A stretch of DNA of 64,000 nucleotides from assembly GCA_902594335.1 (NCBI GenBank), contig CACJLY010000001.1:62001-126000 (forward strand), written 5' to 3'. Under the pieces are notes generated by a model that searched no databases, was not told the origin of the DNA, and worked only from the letters and a program-made list of their open reading frames with translations. The stretch's first letter is position 1. Every line of letters begins with the position of its first letter. Shown in pieces: positions 1 through 9,729 of this stretch. A program made the translations under genes and the position numbers. This DNA comes from an uncultured Pelagibacteraceae bacterium (GTDB lineage: Bacteria; Pseudomonadota; Alphaproteobacteria; Pelagibacterales; Pelagibacteraceae).

Positions 1-93
1 ATCATATCGGTTCGCAATTTCTCTTAAACAATTTGAAAGAGCATTGTCAAATTCTTGATAATTAATTTTACTTATTATATCAAATGAAGGCAT
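1..93 (-). CDS. yajQ: YajQ family (UPF0234) nucleotide-binding protein, 5' fragment
   Basis: Only the first 31 codons lie in the window; the gene continues past the left edge. It was too short for the ORF track and was read from the reverse complement. The N-terminus MPSFDIIS followed by an N-A-x-x-x-x-x-R-E-I-x-x-R-Y-D pattern is the characteristic opening of the YajQ family. These are small two-domain proteins reported to bind nucleotides, including cyclic di-GMP in some bacteria. The start is divergent from the hydroxyacid dehydrogenase at 191, so the 97 nt between them must hold both promoters. The family call is firm for so short a piece; the exact ligand cannot be judged here. Confidence 0.82.
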   Translation of the reverse strand, partial: MPSFDIISKINYQEFDNALSNCLREIANRYD

Positions 94-190
94 AATTTTA
101 ATATACTATACAATATTACATTTTTTTATGAGAACAAACTTCTTTAATCATTGTTATAATTTTTAAAATTTTAGTATATTTTAATTTTAA

Positions 191-1216
191 ATGTCCAAAG
201 GTAAAATTAAAATCCATATAAGAAATAATCACTGGAAAAAGGGTTCTTTGCCTTGTGATTTAGAAGGTGAAAAAAATAGTAGTGTTCCAAAAGAATTATT
301 TGAGAATTTTCTCAATAAACACCCAAAGATAAAACATAAGATTTCATACATAGTTGATTGGGATGATGATAATTGGAAATCTTCAATGAAAGATGCAGAT
401 ATTTTGCTTACATGGAATTTTCCAACAAATAATTTAAGAAAAATTGCACCAAATTTAAAATGGATACATATTGTGTCAGCGGGTGTTAATCATCTTTATC
501 CATTTAATTGGCTTACAAAAGATTTAATTTTAACAAATAGTAGTGGAATACATTCAAAAAAAGCAGGTGAATTTGGATTAATGAGTGTTTTGATGCTTCA
601 AAACCATATGACAAGAATAATTACTAATCAAAAAAAAAAAGAATTTATAACTTTATTAAGTAATCCAATTGATAGTAAAAAAATTGTAGTGGTAGGCACT
701 GGATCATTAGGTGGGTCAATGATTAAACATATCAGCTCACTAGGAGCAAAAGTTATTGGAGTTAATAGAAGGGGTAGAGCAGTTGAAGGTTGTTCAAAAG
801 TAATAACATTTGATAGGATTGATGAAGTCTTACCTGAGGCTGATTTTCTTTATTTAGCTGTTCCAGAAACAAACGAAACAAAAGGATTAATAAATAAAAA
901 AAGATTAGATCTTCTTAAAACTACCTGTGGAATTGTTAATATTGGTCGTCAATCTGTAATGGATTATGAGCATCTAAGAAAAAAATTAAAAAAAAATGAA
1001 ATTGCTGGAGCTATTTTAGATGTTTTTTCAGAAGAACCCATAAACAGAAATTCTAAATTTTGGGATACTCCAAATTTAGTAATTACACCCCATATATCTT
1101 CAGATAGCAAAGGAAATTATATCGAGATGGTTTTAGAAAAGTTTTTCAAGAATTTAAAACTATTTATTGAGAAAAAAGATTTGAATAATCAAGTGGATCC
1201 TAATTTAGGTTATTGA
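191..1216 (+). CDS. D-2-hydroxyacid dehydrogenase (NAD-binding, SerA/GhrA-like)
   Basis: This is a 341-residue NAD(P)-dependent 2-hydroxyacid dehydrogenase that probably interconverts a 2-oxoacid and a D-2-hydroxyacid in the cytoplasm. The Rossmann dinucleotide motif VVGTGSLGGS lies near residue 160. The catalytic Arg follows in NIGRQS, the Glu region in SEEP, and the catalytic His in TPHIS. The N-terminal substrate domain is divergent, with KWIHIVSAGVNHL around residue 95. It ends 1 nt from the stop of the convergent Gfo/Idh/MocA gene. With the two oxidoreductases and transporters that follow, it looks like part of a sugar-acid module. The substrate is not predictable from sequence; glyoxylate/hydroxypyruvate reductase is one possibility. 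Confidence 0.85.
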   Translation: MSKGKIKIHIRNNHWKKGSLPCDLEGEKNSSVPKELFENFLNKHPKIKHKISYIVDWDDDNWKSSMKDADILLTWNFPTNNLRKIAPNLKWIHIVSAGVNHLYPFNWLTKDLILTNSSGIHSKKAGEFGLMSVLMLQNHMTRIITNQKKKEFITLLSNPIDSKKIVVVGTGSLGGSMIKHISSLGAKVIGVNRRGRAVEGCSKVITFDRIDEVLPEADFLYLAVPETNETKGLINKKRLDLLKTTCGIVNIGRQSVMDYEHLRKKLKKNEIAGAILDVFSEEPINRNSKFWDTPNLVITPHISSDSKGNYIEMVLEKFFKNLKLFIEKKDLNNQVDPNLGY

Positions 1217-1217
1217 T

Positions 1218-2291
1218 TTATTTTGGTAACCAGGAACTGTACAAAGGATTATCATTGGTAATTGGAAGTTTGATACTTTTGTTTTGTCTTGATGAACTGT
1301 AAACAGCTGTTACAAATTCTAAAGATTTTCTAGCATCCAATAAAGTTACTTCATCACTAACTTTTCCATCAAGTTTGTTGGCTATTTCATTAAACATTCC
1401 TGCGTACCATGATTTAGGTTTTTCGACTTTTGACAATACTTCATCAATTTGACTTTGTGAAATAGGAGCTCTTGGTAAAAATACCCACTCATCGTCAGCT
1501 GGATTATAAGGTTTATCTGGAGATGCTCCCGATTCTACTGTCAGTCCATCAAAACAGAATTTTAGTCTACTGGTATCATTTGCTGCACCAAGGGTGATTG
1601 AGCTAGTGACCAATGTTCCATCTTCCATCTCAATTGATAAAGAGGCACAGTCTTCGACCTCAATATCATTTACTCTTGTTGTTAATTTTGCAAATACATT
1701 CGAAACTGGGCCTAGTATCATACTCACCAAGTCATGAATGTGTATAGCATGACTTAATATTGCCCCACCTTGCTCACCGTCCCAAGTACCTCTCCAAGGT
1801 TTTGAATAATAATCTTTTCCTCTATTCCAATGAGTCTCCAATGAGGCGATTAAAGGTTTTCCAGCAAGTCCTGACTTTATTAGTGCCTTAAATTTAGAAA
1901 ATCCTAATCCATACCTATATTGGAATACAGGACAGATTATCTTTCCTGTTTCTTTGCTGATATTTTCTAGCTCATCAATTTCTTTAAGACTTGAAACCAA
2001 TGGTTTTTCACAAATTACATGCTTTCCAGCTTCAAGAGATTTTTTGCATGCAGAAAAATGTAAATGGGGCGGGAGACAAATATCAATTATATCTATTTCC
2101 TTTACTTTTAATACTTCATCAAAGTTTAATGATATTTTAGTATCATTATTTGACGCCAATATTTTATCTATTGCATCTCTTGTTAAACCACACAATGTAT
2201 GAACATTAAATCGGTCTGCTACTTTTTGAAAATCTTCAAAATGCTTAGCTCCTATATTAGTTCCTATTATTGCTACCTGATATTTTTTCAT
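1218..2291 (-). CDS. Gfo/Idh/MocA family oxidoreductase
   Basis: This 357-residue protein has an N-terminal Rossmann fold (VAIIGTNIGAKHF), the family's EKP motif in CEKPLVSS near residue 95, and a C-terminal alpha/beta sheet domain with the conserved HAIHIHDLV histidines near residue 185. Members oxidise or reduce sugars, inositols or their derivatives with NAD(P). Its ATG overlaps the stop of the upstream paralogue as ATGA, implying translational coupling. The two may act on successive steps, or on the same 3-keto-sugar type chemistry. The substrate is unknown. Confidence 0.88.
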   Translation of the reverse strand: MKKYQVAIIGTNIGAKHFEDFQKVADRFNVHTLCGLTRDAIDKILASNNDTKISLNFDEVLKVKEIDIIDICLPPHLHFSACKKSLEAGKHVICEKPLVSSLKEIDELENISKETGKIICPVFQYRYGLGFSKFKALIKSGLAGKPLIASLETHWNRGKDYYSKPWRGTWDGEQGGAILSHAIHIHDLVSMILGPVSNVFAKLTTRVNDIEVEDCASLSIEMEDGTLVTSSITLGAANDTSRLKFCFDGLTVESGASPDKPYNPADDEWVFLPRAPISQSQIDEVLSKVEKPKSWYAGMFNEIANKLDGKVSDEVTLLDARKSLEFVTAVYSSSRQNKSIKLPITNDNPLYSSWLPK

Positions 2292-3298
2292 TTTTTTTCA
2301 GCTAATTCTTGAGCTTTAATTGCTAGTTCCATTGATAAGTAAGTAAGTTCTTGCGAACAAGCAGTATCAGTTCTATTTAAAACATCTTTAATTAAATTAG
2401 CAAAGTAGGGGAGTTTTTTATTCAAACAGTCAATATGTTTAACTTCATTATTATTTGCCAAAAATAGTTGATTTCCTTTTTCAGATTTAGCTAGGTCTGT
2501 GTATTTTCTAATTTCAATAAAACCTTTATCACCCAGTATAAATAACCTTCCATCTCCCCAAGTAGGAAGTGCATCAGGAGTAAACCAATCTAAACGAACA
2601 TATCCATGACCACCATTTCCAGTAAGATTAACTTCCCCGAAATCTTGAAAACCATCGAATTCTTTCTTAGTAGTATTTTCAACTAACGCATGATTCACTT
2701 TAGCTTCATTTGAATTTGTAAATACTAAAAATTGATGAATTTGATGTGAGCCTATATCTGTTATTATTCCACCATAACTTTCACGATCATAAAACCAATC
2801 AGGTCTTTCATAATTACCTTGTCTGTGAGGACCAGTGCCAATTGTTTGTTTAACTTTACCAATTTTACCTTCAGCAACTAACTCTTCTGCTTTTGCAACA
2901 GCAGCTACATGAAATCTTTCTGAAAAATTAATTGACCAAATTTTTGCAGTATCTTTAACAGTTTGTTTTAGATTATTAAGTTGCTCAAGGGTTGTACATC
3001 CTGGCTTATCGACCATGACATCTTTTCCAGCTCTCATTGCGTCTATAGATAGATTTGCCCTATCTTTAGGAATGGATGAAATTAAAATCATATCAATTGT
3101 ACCATCATTTAAAATATCACTTTTATTATCTGCTCTTTTAATTTGAGGATATTTTTTGCTAAATTCATCTAAAGTTAACGGAGAACCTTCAGTCCAAAAA
3201 TAATTACAACTACATCCCTCTTTAAGCATCTCATCAAGCATGTCAAAGATATGACCATGATCAATACCCAATACTCCAAGATTTATAGTTTTAGTCAT
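2288..3298 (-). CDS. Gfo/Idh/MocA family oxidoreductase
   Basis: This 336-residue member of the same superfamily is only distantly similar to its downstream neighbour. It starts with LGVLGIDHGHIFDML, in which the usual GxGxxG dinucleotide loop is degenerate (GIDHGH). It carries DKPGCTTL in place of the EKP motif, and GGIITDIGSHQIHQFL as the sheet-domain signature. The histidine in the nucleotide loop and DKP for EKP are typical of a subgroup often found beside sugar transporters. It forms a two-gene unit with the gene at 1218, 41 nt downstream of the MFS transporter. The substrate is unknown. Confidence 0.85.
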   Translation of the reverse strand: MTKTINLGVLGIDHGHIFDMLDEMLKEGCSCNYFWTEGSPLTLDEFSKKYPQIKRADNKSDILNDGTIDMILISSIPKDRANLSIDAMRAGKDVMVDKPGCTTLEQLNNLKQTVKDTAKIWSINFSERFHVAAVAKAEELVAEGKIGKVKQTIGTGPHRQGNYERPDWFYDRESYGGIITDIGSHQIHQFLVFTNSNEAKVNHALVENTTKKEFDGFQDFGEVNLTGNGGHGYVRLDWFTPDALPTWGDGRLFILGDKGFIEIRKYTDLAKSEKGNQLFLANNNEVKHIDCLNKKLPYFANLIKDVLNRTDTACSQELTYLSMELAIKAQELAEKK

Positions 3299-3339
3299 AA
3301 ACTATTTTAGCAGATTAAAAATTTTAAATAAGATTTTAA

Positions 3340-4659
3340 TTATTGGGAAGGGTTATTCTCTACAATAACTGTTTCTTCAGTTCCTACTGGTTTTATCGGG
3401 TCTTCAATGGGTTCTGTTGCTGGATTAAGTTCTAAGCCAATAGGTGTAATTGTTGTAGGAAGTGGTGTGAATTGAGAGTCAGGGTTTTCAACAACCTCTC
3501 TGACTTTCATTCTGTAAACTCCATATGCTCCTATTAAACAGTGAAATATAATTAGAAATATAAAATAACCATTCTCTCCAATTAAATCCATAAACATAGA
3601 ACATAAAAAAGGTCCACTAATTGCCCCCATCCCAAAGGTAAATTGTAAACCAGCACCTGCAGCTACAAATTTTTCTTTAGCTATAAAATCATTAGTGTGA
3701 GCAAATATTAATGCAAACATTGGAAGACTAAAGAAAGCATACAAACCTGTAAAAATATAAAACCAAAACTTTGAGCTCGCTAAACCATCAGGTAAATGCA
3801 TAGTACCCACTGAAAAAATTGCACATAACGCAAAGAAAGCCGAAGCAAAAGTAGAATATACTGTGACTGTTCTTCTGTCATAAATGTCTGATAGCTTACC
3901 AATCGGCCATTGTGAAACAGCACCAGAAATAGCAATTAAAAATGTTACAAAAGAAATTTCAAAAATACTAAAATTCATTGACGCTGCATAAACAGCAATT
4001 AAAGCAAACATTGCAGAGTGACAAATTCCACATAAAAGTGCACTTACCATTCCAAATGGAGATGATTCATAAAGTTCTTTAATTTTCATACCTATAATTT
4101 TTTTAAACTTTGGTGGTTTTTTCTTAGTTAATAATATTGGAACAAGTGACAGGGACATGAATAAAGAAACAAGTATAAATGGCTGAAAATTTTCTGGCTT
4201 ACTGAAGTTTAAAAAAAACATTCCAATCGCCATAGATCCGTAAAGAACAATCATATAAATTGATAAAACACTTCCTCTGTTTTTATTGCTTGCTCGGTCG
4301 TTTAGCCAGCTTTCTGCAATAGTATATAAACATACCATTGAGAAACCTGAAGCGATTCTTAATAAAAACCAAGTAAATGGATTGACAATTATAGAGTGTA
4401 CTAAAACAACGATAGAAGCAATTGATGCAAAAGCGGCAAATACTCTTATATGACCAACTCTTGAAACTAAAATCGGAACAGTTTTTGCTCCTATAAAATA
4501 GCCTACAAAATATCCTGACAACATAAACCCAGTTGCTGTTAAGCTGAAACTTTCATGAACAGCCCTTACTCCAAGTAAAGAAACTTGAAAGCCATGAGCT
4601 ATCATAATTAGACCCATACCTGTGAATAATGCCCAGGAATTTTTAAGTATCTTTTCCAT
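3340..4659 (-). CDS. MFS transporter (YcaD-like)
   Basis: This is a 439-residue inner-membrane protein with about twelve hydrophobic segments in two six-helix halves. The sequence contains WPIGKLSDIYDRRTV, which matches the conserved major-facilitator loop between helices 2-3 or 8-9 (G-x-x-x-D-x-x-x-R-R). The overall look (ALLCGICHSAMFALIAVYA, AESWLND) resembles the YcaD-type branch, whose substrates are not established. The last 40 residues are hydrophilic and rich in Pro and Glu, so they probably form a cytoplasmic tail. It is spaced 41 nt from each neighbour in a minus-strand run. Uptake or efflux of a compound handled by the adjacent oxidoreductases is inference only. Confidence 0.83.
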   Translation of the reverse strand: MEKILKNSWALFTGMGLIMIAHGFQVSLLGVRAVHESFSLTATGFMLSGYFVGYFIGAKTVPILVSRVGHIRVFAAFASIASIVVLVHSIIVNPFTWFLLRIASGFSMVCLYTIAESWLNDRASNKNRGSVLSIYMIVLYGSMAIGMFFLNFSKPENFQPFILVSLFMSLSLVPILLTKKKPPKFKKIIGMKIKELYESSPFGMVSALLCGICHSAMFALIAVYAASMNFSIFEISFVTFLIAISGAVSQWPIGKLSDIYDRRTVTVYSTFASAFFALCAIFSVGTMHLPDGLASSKFWFYIFTGLYAFFSLPMFALIFAHTNDFIAKEKFVAAGAGLQFTFGMGAISGPFLCSMFMDLIGENGYFIFLIIFHCLIGAYGVYRMKVREVVENPDSQFTPLPTTITPIGLELNPATEPIEDPIKPVGTEETVIVENNPSQ

Positions 4660-4700
4660 AAATGCGCTATCTATGGATGATTTGATAGTAAATCAAGAAA

Positions 4701-5594
4701 TTAATTAATAATTTTTTCAGGCTCTCTTAGTTTAATAAATGAGTGGATGCCTAAAGTGATTATGATCACGGCACCTCCAATGATCGTCTCCAAAGTTGGT
4801 TGCTCTTTAACAACTAACCAAACCCAAATTGGACCTATTATTGTTTCTAATAAGAAAAATAGATTTACTTCTTCTGCTGGTATGAATCTTGGTGCGATCG
4901 TTACCAAAACAAAAGGTAGGGCTACACAAATAATGCACATTATCGGTATGTAAATTTGATCTGTTCCAATTAAATTAAAGTTTTCAACAAAAAAGAAGGC
5001 AAATACTGCAACTCCTAATTTACCCATTACAGCAGAAGGCAAAAGATCTCTGTCTTTAGCATATCTAATAAGAACTGCATTTACAGCTAATCCTGCAGCT
5101 GTAACAAATCCCATTATATTCCCAAAAAGATTACCGACTTGAAGCGAGTCATAAAAAATAAATAAAGCCGCTAGAAATGTAATGAAAATGGCGATCCAAG
5201 TCCCTTTACTAGGCATTTCTTTTAAGAATATTGCCCCAAGTATTGCAGAAAGCATTGGGGCTAAAGCAATCATAATTAAAGTATTGGCTACGTTAGTATT
5301 TTGAATTGATACAATGAAAGTGATGTTGCAAATAGAAAAGCTAATTGCGTAAAATATACCAACTGTACCAACTTTAAAAAAAGCATTAATAAAATTTTGC
5401 CTATAAAATAATAGTAGTCCAAGTAAGACTATAAAGAAAGGTATGGCTCCTCTATAAAAAAGCATTCCCCATGTTTCTATGTCTGAAAGCCTGATAAGTA
5501 ATGAATCAGGTGTAATGAACATCACAGCAACGAAGGCTAGTAGAGAGCCTTTCTTTTGATCTGATAATTTATTCAAGCTCTTAAACCTTTCCAA
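4701..5594 (-). CDS. EamA/DMT family permease
   Basis: This 297-residue membrane protein has ten predicted hydrophobic helices in two EamA repeats, each with the proline/glutamate pattern of drug/metabolite transporters (for example LAPMLSAILGAIFLKEMPS at the end of the first repeat and VVKEQPT at the end of the second). Family members export amino acids, nucleotides or other metabolites. The ATG lies inside the end of gshB (22 nt overlap), so it is probably co-translated with the glutathione genes. Export of a glutathione-related thiol is a possibility from context, not from sequence. Confidence 0.85.
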   Translation of the reverse strand: MERFKSLNKLSDQKKGSLLAFVAVMFITPDSLLIRLSDIETWGMLFYRGAIPFFIVLLGLLLFYRQNFINAFFKVGTVGIFYAISFSICNITFIVSIQNTNVANTLIMIALAPMLSAILGAIFLKEMPSKGTWIAIFITFLAALFIFYDSLQVGNLFGNIMGFVTAAGLAVNAVLIRYAKDRDLLPSAVMGKLGVAVFAFFFVENFNLIGTDQIYIPIMCIICVALPFVLVTIAPRFIPAEEVNLFFLLETIIGPIWVWLVVKEQPTLETIIGGAVIIITLGIHSFIKLREPEKIIN

Positions 5595-6499
5595 AATATC
5601 TTAGCAAGATTGATTTTAGACAGGTCATAGTATGTTTTTAATCCAGTAGGGGACGTAACATTTATATCCCCATTCAATTTCTGATCTATGAAGTCAATTC
5701 CAGCAAAATAAATATTATCTTTCTTTAATTTTTTGCCAATAAGTTTTGAAATTTTTATTTCTTTTTTTGTAAGTTCGGTCAGCTTAGGCACAGCCCCCTT
5801 GCTCATATTACTCAAATATGAACCTTTTTTAGGAACTCTTGAAATTGCACCACACACTTTACCATTAATAATAAAAACTCTTTTATCTCCTTTAGAAATA
5901 TTTTTTAAAAATTTTTGAAACATTGAATGGCCATTTTTATTTAAAAAATTTGTAATAAGTTTTTTATTAAACTTATTTTGTATTAGATGAATTTGATTAC
6001 CTCCATATCCGTTAATAGGTTTCATAATAATACTTTTATTTTGTTTATAAAACTTTCTAATTTCTTCTATATTATTTGAAAATAAAGTATTAGGCATAAA
6101 TTTGATAAAATGTTTTGAATACAATTTTTCTGATACATTTCTGATAGCAGTTGGATTATTTATTACTCTTACTTTTTTTAAGCTATCTAAAATAAGAGTA
6201 GTTATTAAATATTCTGAATTAAAAGGAGGGTCTTGTCTAATTAAAATAAATTTAAGATTTTCAACATCAATTTTTTGTTTTTTATAAATCTTATAAAATT
6301 TTTTGCTCTCATAGTTAAATTTAACAAATACACCATTTGCATATGTTTTATTTTTGATGATGGATAAGTTTGAAGGAGTATAATAAAATATTTTATATCC
6401 AAATTTCTGAGCTTCATGCGCTAAAAATATTGATGTATCAGAAGATATATTTATTTTATCTAATTTATCGCCTTGTATGCCTATTATTTTATTTGTCAT
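5573..6499 (-). CDS. gshB: Glutathione synthetase (ATP-grasp)
   Basis: This 308-residue protein should ligate glycine to gamma-glutamylcysteine. It has the GshB layout: an N-terminal domain ending in LIRQDPPFNSEY, the IRNVSEKLY segment, then an ATP-grasp domain with MKPINGYGGNQI near residue 160, KGDKRVFIINGKVCG near 205, and the C-terminal metal/ATP ligands in AGIDFIDQKLNGDINVTSPTGL. It overlaps gshA by 11 nt and its own end overlaps the EamA permease. Together gshA and gshB make a complete glutathione pathway. Length and motifs match the bacterial family. Confidence 0.92.
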   Translation of the reverse strand: MTNKIIGIQGDKLDKINISSDTSIFLAHEAQKFGYKIFYYTPSNLSIIKNKTYANGVFVKFNYESKKFYKIYKKQKIDVENLKFILIRQDPPFNSEYLITTLILDSLKKVRVINNPTAIRNVSEKLYSKHFIKFMPNTLFSNNIEEIRKFYKQNKSIIMKPINGYGGNQIHLIQNKFNKKLITNFLNKNGHSMFQKFLKNISKGDKRVFIINGKVCGAISRVPKKGSYLSNMSKGAVPKLTELTKKEIKISKLIGKKLKKDNIYFAGIDFIDQKLNGDINVTSPTGLKTYYDLSKINLAKIFWKGLRA

Positions 6500-7778
6500 A
6501 TAAATCTTCTAAATTTTGAAATTTAGAGAATTTATTTATAACATGACTGGCGACTGTTTCTTTATTATTGATAATCTTGTTTAGATGTTCCAAGTATTTA
6601 GTTTCGTTTGTACCGCTTTTTCCAATGAAATCTCTCTTTTCTAAGCCTTTCTTAGCAATTTTTAACAAGTTAGATATCCAATAAATCATATCTTTACCCA
6701 TTAAAATTGTATCAAGCCCTTTCATAGGTGCATCTTTGTAAGCCTTCAATAAATCTTCCTTTTTCCATTTTGAAATAAATTCTAATGCTTCGTCTAAATT
6801 ACCATATAAAAGACCAGTAAAAAAAGCAGGACCAGCGCAGATACAGTTCCAACCACAAGTATCCATAGATCTTAATTCAATATATTGTTTCAATCTATTT
6901 TCTGTAAATATTGTACTTAAATGCAAACTAAGATCATCAACACTTGGTAAAGATTTATTTATTTCTTGAATGTTACCATTCATAAAATCAGAAAATTTAT
7001 AATTTTTACCAGATAAATATTTATCATCTTTTTTTATAAACAGTATTGGATAATCCATTACAAAATCTGCATATTTTTCAAAATCAACATTTTCTAAAAA
7101 AATTTCTGGAAGGCCACCCCTTGATGTTTCTTGCCATACTTTTGATCGATATGATAAATATTTACTATCTTTTTTCTCAACAATTGATGAGTTTGCAAAA
7201 AGTGCAATACTTAATGGAACTAAACTGTTAGCTAATTTAAATTTTTTTATAAAATCATTTTCAGAAGTATAGTCTAGATTTAGCTGTGTCCCAGATGTTC
7301 TATACATCATATCTAAACTTAGTGACCCACCTTTAGGCATATCCTTTGTCATTACTTCATATCTTTTTTTGGGATTGTTTGGGATTTCAGACAATTCAGA
7401 TATTGGATCAAATCCAGCACTTACTATTTTTAAATCTAATTTTTCAACAACTTGTTTAAGTTCAAATAAATAATTATTAGCTTCAGAGCAAACTTCATGA
7501 ATATTAGTTAATTGAGCGCCTGCAAGCTCAATTTGATTACCTGGCTCTAAAGTTATACTCTTATTATCTTTGTTTAACGCTATTACATTTTCACCTTCAT
7601 AGGATGGTTTCCAACCAAATTCATATAACATTTTGAAAATCTCTTTAATTGTAGAATAATTAATTCTTTTATTCTTCTTCTTATAGAAAAGAAATTTTTC
7701 GTGCTCTACGCCTATTTTGGAATTTGTGGGCCCCTTAATTCCTGATTTAAAATGTTCTATTATGTTACCTTTATTCAT
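6489..7778 (-). CDS. gshA: Glutamate-cysteine ligase (class 3, plant/alphaproteobacterial type)
   Basis: This 429-residue protein should catalyse ATP-dependent formation of gamma-glutamylcysteine, the first step in glutathione synthesis. It belongs to the GCS2-like branch shared by alphaproteobacteria and plants: IGVEHEKFLF near residue 22 carries the metal-binding Glu, LEPGNQIELAGA near 75 binds glutamate, and RTSGTQLNLDY and YIELRSMDTCGWN are further signatures. It lies 9 nt downstream of the DUF255 gene and overlaps gshB. There is no sign of a bifunctional GshAB fusion. Confidence 0.92.
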   Translation of the reverse strand: MNKGNIIEHFKSGIKGPTNSKIGVEHEKFLFYKKKNKRINYSTIKEIFKMLYEFGWKPSYEGENVIALNKDNKSITLEPGNQIELAGAQLTNIHEVCSEANNYLFELKQVVEKLDLKIVSAGFDPISELSEIPNNPKKRYEVMTKDMPKGGSLSLDMMYRTSGTQLNLDYTSENDFIKKFKLANSLVPLSIALFANSSIVEKKDSKYLSYRSKVWQETSRGGLPEIFLENVDFEKYADFVMDYPILFIKKDDKYLSGKNYKFSDFMNGNIQEINKSLPSVDDLSLHLSTIFTENRLKQYIELRSMDTCGWNCICAGPAFFTGLLYGNLDEALEFISKWKKEDLLKAYKDAPMKGLDTILMGKDMIYWISNLLKIAKKGLEKRDFIGKSGTNETKYLEHLNKIINNKETVASHVINKFSKFQNLEDLYDK

Positions 7779-7787
7779 ATTAATGAT

Positions 7788-9728
7788 TTAATCACTTTTA
7801 CTTAGATATTCAACAGCTTCGCTTATGTTAGTTAATTTGTTAGAACAAGTTTTGTTTTTACATATAATAACACTAGGTTTTGTATCATTATTTAATTGGT
7901 AAACAAATGTTGCAACCCCTAAATATTCTTTTTGTAAATAAAGCTGCATTTCTTTAATAGATTGAGATGTTCCATGAAATGTGAATGATAAGCTATTATC
8001 GCAAATATCAAGGGTTTTAATAAAGCTAAACATCTGTGAATAATAAGAGTTTAAAACTTGGTGGAATGATTTTTTAAGCACTTCATTTCTTTCAGACCAT
8101 TTTTTATCATTTGTAATTGAATATAATTTGTTTGAAATTAATAGATAAACACTATTACCATTTGGAATGTTGCTATCATTTAAGTCTAGAGGACTCGCAA
8201 ATAGATCATTATCTTTAATAATATTTTTCTGGAACAATTGAGTATCTTTATTAAAGAATAATTCCCAAGTATCATTCATTATTTTAATTGATTTTTCTAA
8301 AGCTTTTATATCAGCATTAACCTCATAAAGTGTTATCATTAGTAGAGCATAATATACATAGTCCTCAAGAAAAGTTTCTATTTCTTTATTTTCGTAACAA
8401 TGAATAATTTTTTGATTTAATTTTTTATTTAGTATTTCAATTGTTTCTATCGTCTTACTTTTTAAATCTTCGTTTTCTAAATTTACTGAGGTTTTGAGAA
8501 GAACTTGGAGCATATATGCATTTAAATCAGTTTGCGATTTATCATCAAAAAATGGTTTTATTCTTTTTCTTCTAATATTAAGTAATTTATTTTTTATTTG
8601 GTCTAGGTTATTTTTATCTTCATCAGGTATTAAATTTTTTTCCATCAAAATGTTATTACCTTCAAAATTACCGCTCTCCGAAATTTCGTACTTATTTTCT
8701 AGTAATTTAATGTCTTCTTTTAAAAGATTTTTTAATTCTTCATATGACCAAACATAATATTTTCCTTCAACACCTTCGCTATCCGCATCATATGCAGAAC
8801 CATACAACCCTTCAGCATTTTTGAATTCGTTATTAAAGTATTTAATTGTTTGTAAAAGTTTATTTTTAAAATAAGCATTTTTTGTATTTTGATAAAATTT
8901 AGTTAAGAGGTCAATGAATTGAACATTGTCATAAAGCATTTTTTCAAAGTGAGGAATTATCCATTTTTCATCAACAGCATATCTTGAAATTCCTCCTTCT
9001 AGCTGGTCATAAATACCCTTTGTACAAAGATTATTAAGTAAAATTTCAACAGGTTTAAAATAATTTTTATTTTTTGTTTTTAAATAAAAGTAAAACATTG
9101 CATCAAACAAATAAAATTGAGGGAACTTTGGGGCTCCTTTGAAACTTCCATTATTTTCATCTAAATAATTAATAATTTTTTCAACAAATGGTTCCAAAGG
9201 TTGATTTAAAACCGCAGATCTTTGATTAATTTTTGAGAATATTTCTTTAACTTGAGGTGCTTGAGCTAAAATTTTCTCTCTATTTTCATTGTATACATTA
9301 TGCACGTTATTTAAGACTTTTTTAAAGTCAGGCCTTCCTTGAATTTCCTTTGGTGGAAAGTAAGTGCCACCAGTAAAAGGAACGCCATTTTCATCTAAAA
9401 ACATTGATAATGGCCATCCACCTTGCGCCCCAGTTAATATTGATAAGCTTTTTTGAAAGACATAATCTAAATCAGGTCTTTCCTCTCTATCAACTTTAAT
9501 ATTTATAAACTTTTCGTTCATCAGTTTAGCGGTTTCATCATTTTCAAAACTTTCATGTGCCATAACATGACACCAATGACAACTTGCATATCCAACGCTT
9601 AAAAATATAGGCTTTTTTTGTTTCTTTGCTTTATTTAAAGTATCCTTATTCCAAGGAAACCAATCAACTGGATTATCTTTATGTTGTTGAAGATAAGGAC
9701 TTTTTTCGTTTTTTAAAATATTAGACAA
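7788..9728 (-). CDS. DUF255 thioredoxin-domain protein (YyaL/SPATA20 family), TTG start
   Basis: This is a 646-residue protein with an N-terminal thioredoxin-like domain (KSPYLQQHKDNPVDWFPW, then a CxxC in SCHWCHVMAHESF) followed by a helical (alpha/alpha)6 barrel-like region containing GGISRYAVDEKW and HFEKMLYDN. The ORF-track start adds 18 residues that lie inside the upstream HD gene and do not resemble the family. A TTG one nucleotide after the HD gene's stop (TAA-A-TTG) gives the expected MSNILKNEKSPYL N-terminus, so I chose it. The function of the family is unsettled; a redox or sugar-binding role has been suggested. It sits directly upstream of gshA. Confidence 0.87.
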   Translation of the reverse strand: MSNILKNEKSPYLQQHKDNPVDWFPWNKDTLNKAKKQKKPIFLSVGYASCHWCHVMAHESFENDETAKLMNEKFINIKVDREERPDLDYVFQKSLSILTGAQGGWPLSMFLDENGVPFTGGTYFPPKEIQGRPDFKKVLNNVHNVYNENREKILAQAPQVKEIFSKINQRSAVLNQPLEPFVEKIINYLDENNGSFKGAPKFPQFYLFDAMFYFYLKTKNKNYFKPVEILLNNLCTKGIYDQLEGGISRYAVDEKWIIPHFEKMLYDNVQFIDLLTKFYQNTKNAYFKNKLLQTIKYFNNEFKNAEGLYGSAYDADSEGVEGKYYVWSYEELKNLLKEDIKLLENKYEISESGNFEGNNILMEKNLIPDEDKNNLDQIKNKLLNIRRKRIKPFFDDKSQTDLNAYMLQVLLKTSVNLENEDLKSKTIETIEILNKKLNQKIIHCYENKEIETFLEDYVYYALLMITLYEVNADIKALEKSIKIMNDTWELFFNKDTQLFQKNIIKDNDLFASPLDLNDSNIPNGNSVYLLISNKLYSITNDKKWSERNEVLKKSFHQVLNSYYSQMFSFIKTLDICDNSLSFTFHGTSQSIKEMQLYLQKEYLGVATFVYQLNNDTKPSVIICKNKTCSNKLTNISEAVEYLSKSD

Positions 9729-9729
9729 T

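Noticed and set aside
1954-2202. 82-residue plus-strand ORF inside the first Gfo/Idh/MocA gene
   Set aside because: Antisense to the EKP-motif region of a clear gene; no family resemblance.
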